Positions 46,471 to 55,129 of a DNA stretch of 64,000 bases are shown here, piece by piece. The DNA is taken from NCBI GenBank assembly GCA_965206445.1, contig CBDBJR010000002.1, positions 1,488,001 to 1,552,000 on the forward strand, written 5' to 3'. Position 1 is the first letter of the stretch, and every line of letters starts with the position of its first letter. The notes below the pieces were generated by a model. The model saw nothing but the letters and a program-made list of their open reading frames with translations. It was not told the DNA's origin and made no database searches. Made by a program: the position numbers and the translations under genes. This stretch comes from CBDBJR01 sp965206445. Lineage in GTDB: Bacteria; Pseudomonadota; Gammaproteobacteria; Arenicellales; Poriferihabitantaceae.

Positions 46471-48009
46471 ATGACCGAGCCGCCAAGAAAAACCCGCCGT
46501 GGCCGGGTGCGCAGTCGCGAGGCGATGCACGCCGTACGCGCACAGCCGCCGGCGTTTGACCCATGTGCGCCCGGTCAGGTCGGCGGGCGCTACCGGCCGC
46601 TGACCGAGCCGCAAATCCGCGCTATCTACGCCACCGCCTTGCGGATTCTGGATGAGCTGGGCATGTCCGAATCGCCCGCGGTGCTGCGCGAACAAGCCTG
46701 CGCCAACGGGGCGTATATCAATCCGTTGGGCCGGCTGAGCTTCCCGCCGGCGATGGTCGAAGACATTATCGACACCGCGGCCAAACGCATTGTCTATTAT
46801 GGCCGCGATGCCCGGCACGATTTTGAGCTGGGCGGCGAGCGGGTGTATTTTGGCACCGGCGGCGCCGCGGTGCAGACGCTGGATCTGGATACACAGGTTT
46901 ACCGCCCGTCCACCTTGCAGGATTTATACGACTTCACCCGGCTTGCCGACACACTGAACAACGTCAGCTGGTTCACGCGCTGCTGTGTGGCGACCGATGT
47001 GCCGGACAATTTCGAGCTGGATATCAATACGATATTCACGTTATTGAAGGCAACGACCAAACCGCTGGGCACCAGTTTTTTTATTGCCGCGCACGTTGAC
47101 CCGATAATCGATATCTGTGATTGGGCGCTGGGCGGCGCCGGTCGGTTTCGGCAGCGGCCGTTTTGCAAAGCGCACATCAGCCCGGTCATCTCACCGCTGC
47201 GTTATGGCGCCGATGCGGTCGGCGTCGCGCTGGCGGCGATGCGCCGCGGGATGCCGATCAACAACATTGTCGCCGCGCAGTCCGGCGCCACCTCGCCGGC
47301 CACGCTGGCCGGTATGCTGACCACCACGCTGGCGGAAACGCTGGCGGCGCTGGTGATGGTCAACGTGTTCGAGCGCGGCTACCCGATGATTTTTTCCAAC
47401 TGGCCGCTGGTGATTGATCTGCGCACCGGGGCGTTTGCCGGCGGCGGCGGTGAGATCGCGCTGCTCAATGCCGCGGCGGCGCAGCTCTCCAATTGGCTCG
47501 GGCTGCCTTCCGGGGTGGCGTGCAGCATGGCCGATGCCAAAGCGGTGGATGCGCAAATGGGCGCCGAGAAGGCGCTATCGGCGCTGGCCACCGGTCTGGC
47601 GGGCGCCAATATGGTGTATGAGTCGGCCGGCATGACGGCGAGTTTGCTCGGGGCGTCGTTCGAGGCGTTTGTGCTCGATGATGAAATGCTGTCGCATATC
47701 TATCGCATGCTGCGCGGGGTCGAGGTCAACGAGCAGACGCTGGGCTTTGACGCCATTCGGCAGGCGGTGACCGGCGAGGGGCATTTTCTCGGCGGCAGCC
47801 ATACGCTGGATGCGATGCAGACCGAATACTTTTACCCCAGGCTGGCCGACCGCGATGATCCGCGCACCTGGCAGGAGGCGGGCGCACAGGATGCGTGGCA
47901 GCGCGCCAATGACCGCGTGCGTCAGGTTTTGCAGCAGCACCACCCCAACTATCTCGACCCGGCGGTAGAGCGAAAAATCCGCGCGCAATTCAATATTCAC
48001 CTGCCGTGA
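46471..48009 (+). CDS. MttB-family (non-pyrrolysine) methyltransferase
   Basis: This 512-aa COG5598/MttB-superfamily protein is read without any internal amber codon, so it is of the non-pyrrolysine (MtgB-like) class. Known members demethylate glycine betaine, proline betaine or carnitine and pass the methyl group to a corrinoid protein. Typical segments are GTGGAAVQTLDL, TTKPLGTSFFIA, AAQSGATSPATLAG and FSNWPLVIDLRTGAF. No corrinoid protein gene is seen here. The start at 46471 lacks a strong ribosome-binding site and the basic first ~20 residues may not be translated. Confidence 0.85.
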   Translation: MTEPPRKTRRGRVRSREAMHAVRAQPPAFDPCAPGQVGGRYRPLTEPQIRAIYATALRILDELGMSESPAVLREQACANGAYINPLGRLSFPPAMVEDIIDTAAKRIVYYGRDARHDFELGGERVYFGTGGAAVQTLDLDTQVYRPSTLQDLYDFTRLADTLNNVSWFTRCCVATDVPDNFELDINTIFTLLKATTKPLGTSFFIAAHVDPIIDICDWALGGAGRFRQRPFCKAHISPVISPLRYGADAVGVALAAMRRGMPINNIVAAQSGATSPATLAGMLTTTLAETLAALVMVNVFERGYPMIFSNWPLVIDLRTGAFAGGGGEIALLNAAAAQLSNWLGLPSGVACSMADAKAVDAQMGAEKALSALATGLAGANMVYESAGMTASLLGASFEAFVLDDEMLSHIYRMLRGVEVNEQTLGFDAIRQAVTGEGHFLGGSHTLDAMQTEYFYPRLADRDDPRTWQEAGAQDAWQRANDRVRQVLQQHHPNYLDPAVERKIRAQFNIHLP

Positions 48010-48064
48010 TGCGCCCCCGGCTGCGCCCTGCGGCGGGCGGACAGGCACCGGGCAATGCGACAGC

Positions 48065-49021
48065 TCAGCGCCGGTCCGACGGCCTGTCCGATGGCCCCCC
48101 CGATGGTTTGAGCCCACGCGCCGACAGCAGTCGGCGCAGCAAACCGATCGCCGGCTCGCTCAGGCCGGCCAGCGTAATCAGCCCGACGGCGAGCAGCTCG
48201 CGATAGCCGAACGGCTCATCGGCAAACAGCGCGGCGGTGATCGCCGCGACGCTGACTTCGGTCATAAACAGCAACCCCACGACACCGGGATTCAGCTTGC
48301 TGGGCGCATACACCGTCGCTATCAGGCCGGGAATCAGCACGCAGACACCGAGCGGCAGCAGCCACAGCAGCACCCCGCCGAACCGCCGAAAATCGGGCAG
48401 CGGGGCGGCGGCGTATTGCCAGGCAAACAGCGCCAGCGCCAGCCCCAGCACGCTGCCCCAGAACAGGAAGCCGAGCGTATGGTTCAGCGTATCCTGCCGG
48501 TCGGTCAACAGCATCAGCGAGCCGAGCGCCCAGAAAATACCGGAGAAAAATGCCATCCAATCGCCGATATTGCGGAGTTGTGGCACGGCTTCGAACCCGA
48601 ACATCACCGCAATCCCGGCCAGGCCGAGGGCCATCGACAGCCACCGAATCGGCGTGATGCGCTCACCCAGCACCAGGCGGGCGAACACAAACCCCCACAG
48701 CGGCATCAGGTAAAACAGCCCGACCACCTTGATCACCTGGGTGTACAAAAACGCGCTGGAATACAGGACATACGCCAGCCCCAGCAGGAAAGTGCAGACG
48801 TGAAAGTGCCTTCTGGTCGGCAGCGGCGTGGAGCGCCACAGCGCGAAGCCGGGCAGGAACAGGGCCAGCAGCACCAGATTGAACCCCGCCACGGCCCAGG
48901 CGCCGGGGAGCCCCGAGATCGCGATCTGGCGCAGAATCAGCCAGTAGATGCCAAAGGTCACGCCGGCGAACAGGCCGGCCAGCTTGGCCAGGTTGTGGCT
49001 GTTGCGCTTCAATCGATTCAA
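48065..49021 (-). CDS. EamA/DMT-family transporter
   Basis: This 318-aa integral membrane protein has about ten hydrophobic helices in two EamA halves (first half GLFYLMPLWGFVFARLVLGERIT; second half PGVVGLLFMTEVSVAAITAALF). Such proteins export or exchange small metabolites. The substrate is unknown. It converges on the MttB-like gene. Confidence 0.82.
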   Translation of the reverse strand: MNRLKRNSHNLAKLAGLFAGVTFGIYWLILRQIAISGLPGAWAVAGFNLVLLALFLPGFALWRSTPLPTRRHFHVCTFLLGLAYVLYSSAFLYTQVIKVVGLFYLMPLWGFVFARLVLGERITPIRWLSMALGLAGIAVMFGFEAVPQLRNIGDWMAFFSGIFWALGSLMLLTDRQDTLNHTLGFLFWGSVLGLALALFAWQYAAAPLPDFRRFGGVLLWLLPLGVCVLIPGLIATVYAPSKLNPGVVGLLFMTEVSVAAITAALFADEPFGYRELLAVGLITLAGLSEPAIGLLRRLLSARGLKPSGGPSDRPSDRR

Positions 49022-49112
49022 GAGGGCAGGGGGCTAACGCGCGTCGCCTGAGCGCACTCGGCGCCGGGCTACCGTGCCGGTGTGATCAGCGTCGCGTTGT
49101 CATACGCCGGTA

Positions 49113-50177
49113 TTATGCGCCACCGGCCAGGGCCGGGAACACCACCAGATGGTCGATCTCCAGCGTAATCCCCAGGCCTTCCCCAATCGCATGATTGTGG
49201 TGCGACGGCACGGTGGAGAGGATTTCATGGCCGCTGGGCAATACCAGCGTATAGAGGTAGCTTTCGCCGCGAAATATCCGCTTTTTGATTTTGGCTGATT
49301 GCGGGCTGTTGTCGTCGTGCACGATATCGTCCGGCCGGACCAGCACCTGCACCGCCTGGCCGACGGCAAAGTGCGCCGGAAAATCGCCGCTCAATACGGC
49401 CAGCTCGGTTTCGATGGTGGTGCGCGAGGTCACGGTGCCGGCAATGAAGACGCCGTCACCGACAAAACCGGCGACAAACCGGCAGTGTGGTTGGTGGTAC
49501 AGGTTATACGGCGTATCCCATTGCTCGATATGGCCGTCGCGCATCACCCCGACCTGTTCGGCAAAGATAAACGCATCCTGTTGATTGTGCGTCACCATCA
49601 GGCAGGTGGTGCCAATCTCTTTTAACAGATCGCGTATCTCCTGCCCCAGGCGGGTGCGCAGCTCCAGGTCCAGGCTGGAATACGGCTCGTCCATCAACAG
49701 CAGCACCGGGTTGGCCGCCAGCGCCCGGGCGAGGGCGACCCGCTGCTGCTGGCCGCCCGATAATTCGTGCGGATAACGTTTGGCATAGCCGGACAGGCCG
49801 ACCCGCTCCAACACCGACATCACCAGGCGATGCTTTTCCCGCGCGCCGTGCCGGAACAGCCCGGCGGCCACGTTTTTCTCCGCCGACAGGTGCGGAAACA
49901 GCGCGTGATCCTGAAACATCATGCTCAATTGGCGCTGTTCGGGTGGCAGACTGCCGCGGGTATCGGACACACATTCGCCGTTCAGGCGAATACATCCGCG
50001 CTGTAGGGTCTGAAACCCGGCAATCGCGCGCAGCACCGAGGTCTTGCCGCAGCCGCTGGGGCCGAGCAGGCAGGCCAACTGCCCTTTTTTCAGGCTGAAC
50101 GAGGTGCCCCTGACGGCGACATCCGGGCCGTAATGGCAGTAGATATCGTCCACCTGCAACAAGGCGCCGGCGCTCAT
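49113..50177 (-). CDS. fbpC: Iron(III)-type ABC transporter ATPase, FbpC-like
   Basis: This 354-aa ATPase has Walker A GPSGCGKTS, signature LSGGQQQR and Walker B LLLMDEPYSSLD. A C-terminal TOBE-like domain (residues ~235-350, VLVRPDDIVHDD) is typical of FbpC/PotA-type ATPases. It overlaps the permease gene by 4 bp, forming an fbpABC operon on the minus strand. Confidence 0.87.
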   Translation of the reverse strand: MSAGALLQVDDIYCHYGPDVAVRGTSFSLKKGQLACLLGPSGCGKTSVLRAIAGFQTLQRGCIRLNGECVSDTRGSLPPEQRQLSMMFQDHALFPHLSAEKNVAAGLFRHGAREKHRLVMSVLERVGLSGYAKRYPHELSGGQQQRVALARALAANPVLLLMDEPYSSLDLELRTRLGQEIRDLLKEIGTTCLMVTHNQQDAFIFAEQVGVMRDGHIEQWDTPYNLYHQPHCRFVAGFVGDGVFIAGTVTSRTTIETELAVLSGDFPAHFAVGQAVQVLVRPDDIVHDDNSPQSAKIKKRIFRGESYLYTLVLPSGHEILSTVPSHHNHAIGEGLGITLEIDHLVVFPALAGGA

Positions 50178-51901
50178 GCTGCCCGCCCGGTGTCGAGCAT
50201 TTGAGAAGCCGAGATCGTTTTGCTCAGAATGATAATCGGCAGCAGCCCGGACAGCACAATTAACAGCGCCCCCAACGCGCTTTGTTCGATCATTTCATCG
50301 GAAGCAAAATGATACACATGGGTCGCCAGGGTTTCAAAGTTAAACGGGCGCAGAATCAGGGTCGCCGGCAATTCTTTCATGCAATCGACAAACACAATCA
50401 GCGCGGCGGTCAGCACGCTGCCCTTGAGCAGCGGAAAGTGAAACCGGCGCAGCGTCTGCATCGCCGTGTGGCCGAGCGTGCGCGCCGACATATCGACCGA
50501 CTCGGAAATCTTGGAAAAGCCGGCATTCAGCGCGCCGGTGGAAATCGCCAGAAAGCGCACCGTATAGGCGAAGATCACGGCTGCCGTGGTGCCGCTGAGC
50601 AGCAGCCCGGTGGAAAAGCCAAACTGACGGCGGGCAAAACCATCCAGCGCATTGTCCAGCGCCGCAAACGGGATGATCACCCCCACCGCCAGCACCGCGC
50701 CGGGAACGGCATACCCCAGCGAGGCGATTTTCACCGCTGCCCTGAACCCGCTGCGGGGGTGCAGGCGGCGGCAATAGGTCAGCATCAGCGCGAGCAGGAC
50801 GCAGAGGCCGGCCGCGGCGGCGGATACCCACAGGCTGTTGGCGATGCGGCCGGCGAATTCGACCGACCAGGACGACTCGAAATGCACCGCCGCGTGCCGC
50901 AGCAACAGCCCGCACGGGATAAAAAAACCGGCAGTCACCGGCAGGCCGCAGACCGCGACCGCGGCCCAGTTGGCGCCGCGCCGAAGCGCTGGCCGTGGCC
51001 GGTGTTTGAACCGCCCGCTGGTCTGATAAAAACGCTGCTTGCGTCGCCCGGCATACTCGGCGCCCAATAAAAACAGCACAAACAGCAGCATCACCGCGGC
51101 AATTTGCGCCGCCCCGCCCGGATTGCCCATATTCAGCCAGACGTCGTACAGGCCGGTGGTCAAGCTGTGAATGGCAAAGAAATCCACGGTGCCAAAATCG
51201 TTCAGCGTTTCCATCAACGCCAGACAGACCCCGACCGCAATCGCCGGTCGGGCGATCGGCAGCGAGACATGCAGGAAGCAGCCCAGGCTGCTGCGCCCCA
51301 TCAGTCGGCTGACGTCGCACAGATGGCTCGACTGCGCGAGAAACGACACCCGCGCCATCATATATACGTAGGGATACAGCACCAGCGCCATGAACAGGAT
51401 GGCGCCGCCGATGCTGCGGATATTCGGAAACCAGTAGTCGCCGGCCAGCTGCCAGCCAAACCACCGGCGCAGGCCGGATTGCACCGGGCCGGCAAATTCC
51501 AGCAGGTCGGTGTACACGTAGGCCATGACATAGGCCGGCACGGTAAACGGCAGCAGCAGCAGCCACTCAAACCAGCGGCGGCCGGAAAACTCAAACTGAC
51601 TGACCAGATACGCCGTGCTGACGCCAATCAGGAACACCAGGATGCCGACCCCGAGCATCAGGATAACCGTGTTGCCCAGGTAGCGCGGCAGCGACGTGCT
51701 GATCAGATGCGGCCAGATGTTTTCACTCGGAAACAGCGCCAGCCATAAAATCGCCAGCAGCGGCAACGACACCAGCACCGCCACCAGCAGGCTGCCAACC
51801 TGCCACAGGTCGAACCGCCTCCTGCCGCCCCGGCGCAACCGCGCGACCGCCGCATGAACCGCCGCCGGCGATGGCATACACCGTTGCAGCAGCAGGTTCA
51901 A
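50174..51901 (-). CDS. fbpB: Iron(III)-type ABC permease, FbpB-like
   Basis: This 575-aa permease has two fused BPD_transp_1 domains and about twelve membrane helices. The EAA-type loops are ASFLAQ...DVSRLMGRSSLG in the first half and ISESVDMSARTLGHT in the second. This is the standard FbpB architecture. It lies between fbpA and fbpC. Confidence 0.87.
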   Translation of the reverse strand: MNLLLQRCMPSPAAVHAAVARLRRGGRRRFDLWQVGSLLVAVLVSLPLLAILWLALFPSENIWPHLISTSLPRYLGNTVILMLGVGILVFLIGVSTAYLVSQFEFSGRRWFEWLLLLPFTVPAYVMAYVYTDLLEFAGPVQSGLRRWFGWQLAGDYWFPNIRSIGGAILFMALVLYPYVYMMARVSFLAQSSHLCDVSRLMGRSSLGCFLHVSLPIARPAIAVGVCLALMETLNDFGTVDFFAIHSLTTGLYDVWLNMGNPGGAAQIAAVMLLFVLFLLGAEYAGRRKQRFYQTSGRFKHRPRPALRRGANWAAVAVCGLPVTAGFFIPCGLLLRHAAVHFESSWSVEFAGRIANSLWVSAAAAGLCVLLALMLTYCRRLHPRSGFRAAVKIASLGYAVPGAVLAVGVIIPFAALDNALDGFARRQFGFSTGLLLSGTTAAVIFAYTVRFLAISTGALNAGFSKISESVDMSARTLGHTAMQTLRRFHFPLLKGSVLTAALIVFVDCMKELPATLILRPFNFETLATHVYHFASDEMIEQSALGALLIVLSGLLPIIILSKTISASQMLDTGRAA

Positions 51902-51976
51902 TCCGCCGAGCTGCGCCGGTGCACGCAGCCGGCGGCTGAATCGATTGTCATGGCAATCGTCATGGCGCCCGCCACA

Positions 51977-52987
51977 TCAACCGTCATAATTCACCCGATC
52001 GACCATTTTGGCCGCCTCGGCGCGATACACCGTCACTTTGTCCAGCGCCGACAGGTCGGGCTTGAAAGTGCCGAGCAATTGCAGATACGCGCTGGTCTCG
52101 ATGCCCGGGCTGACCGGGTATTCGCCATTCAGCTGGGCGTACAAATTCTGCGCCGGGTCGGCGGCAAGAAAGGCCATCAGCTTGAGCGCATTTTGCCGGT
52201 TAGGGGCATACCGGGTCATCGCCATGCCGCTGATATTCATGTGCGTGCCGCGGTCGGCCTGATTGGGGAAGACCACATTAACCGCGTCGACCAGCGGTTT
52301 TTGCTGCGGGTCCGAGGCCATCGCATGCAGATAATAATGGTTGATCAGCGCCACATCACACACCCCCTGATGGATCGCCTTCACCTGTGCCCGGTCATTG
52401 CCCTCCGGTCTGCGCGCCAGATTGGCCTTGACACCGGTCAGCCAGGTTTCAGCCGCCGCGACCCCGTGCTGATGGATCATCATCGCAATCAGGGCGATGT
52501 TATAGACGTGTTTGCCCGAACGCGAGCAGACGCGACCCTTCCATTGCGGCTGTGCCAGCGCCTCATAAGAATCGATTGCGCCCGGCGACACGCGCTGTTT
52601 GGCCGCCACGATGATGCGCGCGCGCGCAGTCAGCCCAAACCAATGGGCGTCGCTGTCGCGATAATTGGCCGGAATCGAGCTGCTTTGCAGCGCCGGCACC
52701 GGCTGGGTCAGGCCGGCATTTTTGATATCCGTCAACCGGCCGATATCGACCGTCAAGACCACGTCCGCCGGTGTGTTGCGCCCCTCGTTCTTCAGCCGCT
52801 CCAGCATCCCGGTCTTGGCGAATACCGCGTTTACCGTGATGCCGGTCGCGTCGGTGAAGGCATCGAGCATCGGCTGGATCAGCTGCGGCTTGCGGTAGGA
52901 ATAGATATTCACCTCATCGGCCGCAACCGCACCAAACCCCAGCAGCAGGCCGACTGCGCCCACCACCACGACGGTGCGGCGACGCAT
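51977..52987 (-). CDS. fbpA: Iron(III)-type substrate-binding protein, FbpA-like
   Basis: This 336-aa periplasmic protein has signal MRRRTVVVVGAVGLLLGFGAVAA, then DEVNIYSYRKPQLIQPMLDAF, ADVVLTVDIGRL and a YHYYLHAM-like tyrosine pair (INHYYLHAM), as in ferric-binding proteins. The start at 52987 begins the signal peptide. The frame extends upstream through a 21-bp repeat array encoding MNKKLSA copies, which would displace the signal. Confidence 0.87.
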   Translation of the reverse strand: MRRRTVVVVGAVGLLLGFGAVAADEVNIYSYRKPQLIQPMLDAFTDATGITVNAVFAKTGMLERLKNEGRNTPADVVLTVDIGRLTDIKNAGLTQPVPALQSSSIPANYRDSDAHWFGLTARARIIVAAKQRVSPGAIDSYEALAQPQWKGRVCSRSGKHVYNIALIAMMIHQHGVAAAETWLTGVKANLARRPEGNDRAQVKAIHQGVCDVALINHYYLHAMASDPQQKPLVDAVNVVFPNQADRGTHMNISGMAMTRYAPNRQNALKLMAFLAADPAQNLYAQLNGEYPVSPGIETSAYLQLLGTFKPDLSALDKVTVYRAEAAKMVDRVNYDG

Positions 52988-53002
52988 CCCCCGGCAACGG
53001 TT

Positions 53003-53071
53003 GGCAGATAATTCTTTGTTCACGGCAGATAATTTTTTGTTCATGGCAGATAATTTTTTGTTCATGGCAGA
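53003..53071 (-). repeat. 21-bp tandem repeat at fbpA start
   Basis: Three units of GGCAGATAATTTTTTGTTCA-type sequence (53003, 53024, 53045) plus a partial fourth. On the minus strand they encode in-frame MNKKLSA repeats joined to the fbpA signal peptide. Confidence 0.8.
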
Positions 53072-53597
53072 CAGGTTGATAATCAGTCGGGCAGCCAACC
53101 GATAACGCCGCACCGACACCGCTTGCACCACCCGGTGCAGCCGCTGCAACGGCCCGCTGTAGCGACCCGCTGTAACCACAATATCATACCAAAGTTTGCG
53201 CGCGGCACGATGGGATTTATCTGCCCCGCCGCGCAACCATGCGCCCAACCGACCGGCAACAGGGTATGCCCATACCCGCTCCGGGCGACGTGGTAAATCT
53301 CTTTTATCAGGTGCGATTACCTGGCGGGCGGCAAAACATAGATATTGTTTATGCCCTTATAATACCGGTAAGGACAAATCCACATTGCCGCTCTTTCCGC
53401 GCAAAAGTGTATACGTTCAGAAACCTTTGGCACTCCGCCTGAAGAGGAGCGCCATGCAAATCCACGATACCGGATACCGCATCCGCACGCGCTATCGCCG
53501 GCGTCAGCCCCTCAACCGGCACGCCGACAGCGCCGCCGCGCTCACGCCTGCATCCTGTGCCCCGCACCGGCGCAGGCGACCGAATAACGTTGGTTAA
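53072..53597. other. Intergenic region with dispersed element R1 copy j
   Basis: No gene recognised. 53412-53584 holds a long R1 version: the core TTTGGCACTCCGCC, AGGAGCGCCATGCAA, then a ~105-bp extension (CACGCGCTATCGCCGGCGTC onward). The extension also appears after the EamA gene. Short ORFs on both strands look like chance frames. Confidence 0.55.
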
Positions 53598-54497
53598 CTA
53601 AGATTTGGATGCGCCTGGTTTGTTACCAAACAGGTGTATTTTCCCGGAGCATAAAGCAATGCCCACCAAAATGACGGCTATCCCAAATATCTCCGCAAGC
53701 TTGATGTGTTCACCCAGAACGGCGATGCCAAGCAATACTGCAACGATCGGGATAAGATAATTACTGAGCGTAAAAAATGATGCGCCTTTTGAGGCGATCA
53801 ACCGATACATCAACACAAACGGTATCGCCGTGCTAATCACCGCCAGGGCAATCGCTGATGCAATGGAAATGGAGGTAATTTCAGTCGATAGCGGAAAATC
53901 AACGATCAGCACAATCGGTAGCAGGATGACCGTCGCGATCGATAACACGGTAGCCGAGGTGACGCTGGGTTCAATTTTTCCTAATTTTTTCGCAATGATG
54001 GTTGATACGGCATACGAAAATGCCGCACCAATACCGGCCAGGATAGCCACAAAATAGAGTTTCGGGTCGATCGACATCGGCGGGCTGGAAAGAAGAATCA
54101 CTCCAAAGAAACCAATCAATGCGCCAATGCTTTTATTAACGTTTAATTTTTCATCCCGGGTAAAAATGTGCCCTAATATGAATACAAAAATGGGCACCAG
54201 TGCGATAAGCACTCCGGTGATTCCGCTATCAAGCGTCAACTCCGCGTAACCCACCAACGCGAATGGAATGATATTTCCAACGATACCAATCAGTATCAAC
54301 AAAAACCAATCATTTCGCTCTTTCGGGAAAGTGTATTTATTGAAAAACACGAATGCGAGCAACAGTATGGCGGCAATCGACACCCGCAGGAATACCAGGG
54401 AAAGAATCGGTATGGATTCAACGCCAAGCTTGATGAATAAAAAAGCAGCCCCACGACTAAGGGCGATAATCAGGAGAAATAGAAAGGCAACTGACAT
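53598..54497 (-). CDS. EamA/DMT-family transporter
   Basis: This protein of about 299 aa (start MSVAFLFLLIIALSRG at 54497; an upstream ATG at 54539 adds 14 residues) has two EamA repeats. It shows alternating hydrophobic helices, LDSGITGVLIALVPIFVFILG and AVISTAIPFVLMYRLIASKGASF. Composition is a little more AT-rich than its neighbours. It is flanked on both sides by long R1 copies in direct orientation, which could mark insertion by recombination. Confidence 0.82.
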   Translation of the reverse strand: MSVAFLFLLIIALSRGAAFLFIKLGVESIPILSLVFLRVSIAAILLLAFVFFNKYTFPKERNDWFLLILIGIVGNIIPFALVGYAELTLDSGITGVLIALVPIFVFILGHIFTRDEKLNVNKSIGALIGFFGVILLSSPPMSIDPKLYFVAILAGIGAAFSYAVSTIIAKKLGKIEPSVTSATVLSIATVILLPIVLIVDFPLSTEITSISIASAIALAVISTAIPFVLMYRLIASKGASFFTLSNYLIPIVAVLLGIAVLGEHIKLAEIFGIAVILVGIALCSGKIHLFGNKPGASKS

Positions 54498-54610
54498 GAC
54501 AGGTTTACTGGGGATTGGCTGGGGGAATCTGTGCAGCATCCAGCGTGAATGGTAAAAGGCATTCCCGGGATGCCATAATAAACGGTAATTTCTTCAAAAG
54601 ATAGTTGTAT

Positions 54611-54920
54611 AAATTCAGAAACGGTTGGCACTGCGCCTCAAGAGGAGAGCCATGCAAATCCACGATGCCGGATACCGCATCCGGGGTTTTACCGAGTAGC
54701 CCATTCAGGGCATGTCTGGGGGATGACTTCCAGACATGCCCAACACCGCTTTGCGATCGGGGCGTTTCCCGATCGGCACGGCAAAATCGCTGCCAGCGAG
54801 GTCTTCAAGGTCCGCATCCGCACGCGCTATCGCCGGCGTCAGACCCTCAACCGGCACGCCGGCAGCACCGTCGCGCTCACGCCTGAATCCTGTGCCCCGC
54901 ACCGGCGCAGGCGACCGACC
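54611..54920 (+). repeat. Dispersed element R1, copy k, with insertion
   Basis: The same long R1 form as 53412-53584, but interrupted after CCGCATCCG (54675-54683) by 137 bp. Confidence 0.7.
54684..54820. mobile_element. 137-bp palindromic insertion with 9-bp direct repeats
   Basis: The insertion relative to the sister R1 copy is bounded by CCGCATCCG at 54675-54683 and 54812-54820, as expected for a 9-bp target duplication. Inside are two perfect hairpins: GGGCATGTCTGG/CCAGACATGCCC (54708-54741) and CGATCGGG/CCCGATCG (54754-54775). Confidence 0.6.
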
Positions 54921-54972
54921 ACACCGCCGGCCCTGCACCGTGCAAAACCCGCAAGCCCAATCACCATCACCC

Positions 54973-54995
54973 GCCACCTGACACTTTTAGGTGGC
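54973..54995. terminator. Hairpin GCCACCT/AGGTGGC
   Basis: A 7-bp perfect stem with 9-nt loop GACACTTTT, upstream of the aminotransferase leader. Terminator role is weakly supported; there is no T-run after the stem. Confidence 0.3.
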
Positions 54996-55006
54996 ATGGC
55001 ACCACC

Positions 55007-55032
55007 GGTTGCACTTCGGGGTTGAATCCACC
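55007..55032 (-). repeat. Lone copy of MITE-type end
   Basis: GGTTGCACTTCGGGGTTGAA, identical to the right end at 59265-59290 through TCCACC. Confidence 0.7.
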
Positions 55033-55129
55033 GACCCCTACAACGGCTTGCAATCATCCGCAGGTTGTACATACAATAGCAGGCTTGCTGTGCATGCATT
55101 ATCTCCCCATCATTTCACCCCGACCCACA

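Noticed and set aside
46471..48009. Pyrrolysine-type MttB
   Set aside because: The ORF has no in-frame amber codon and no pyl genes are visible.
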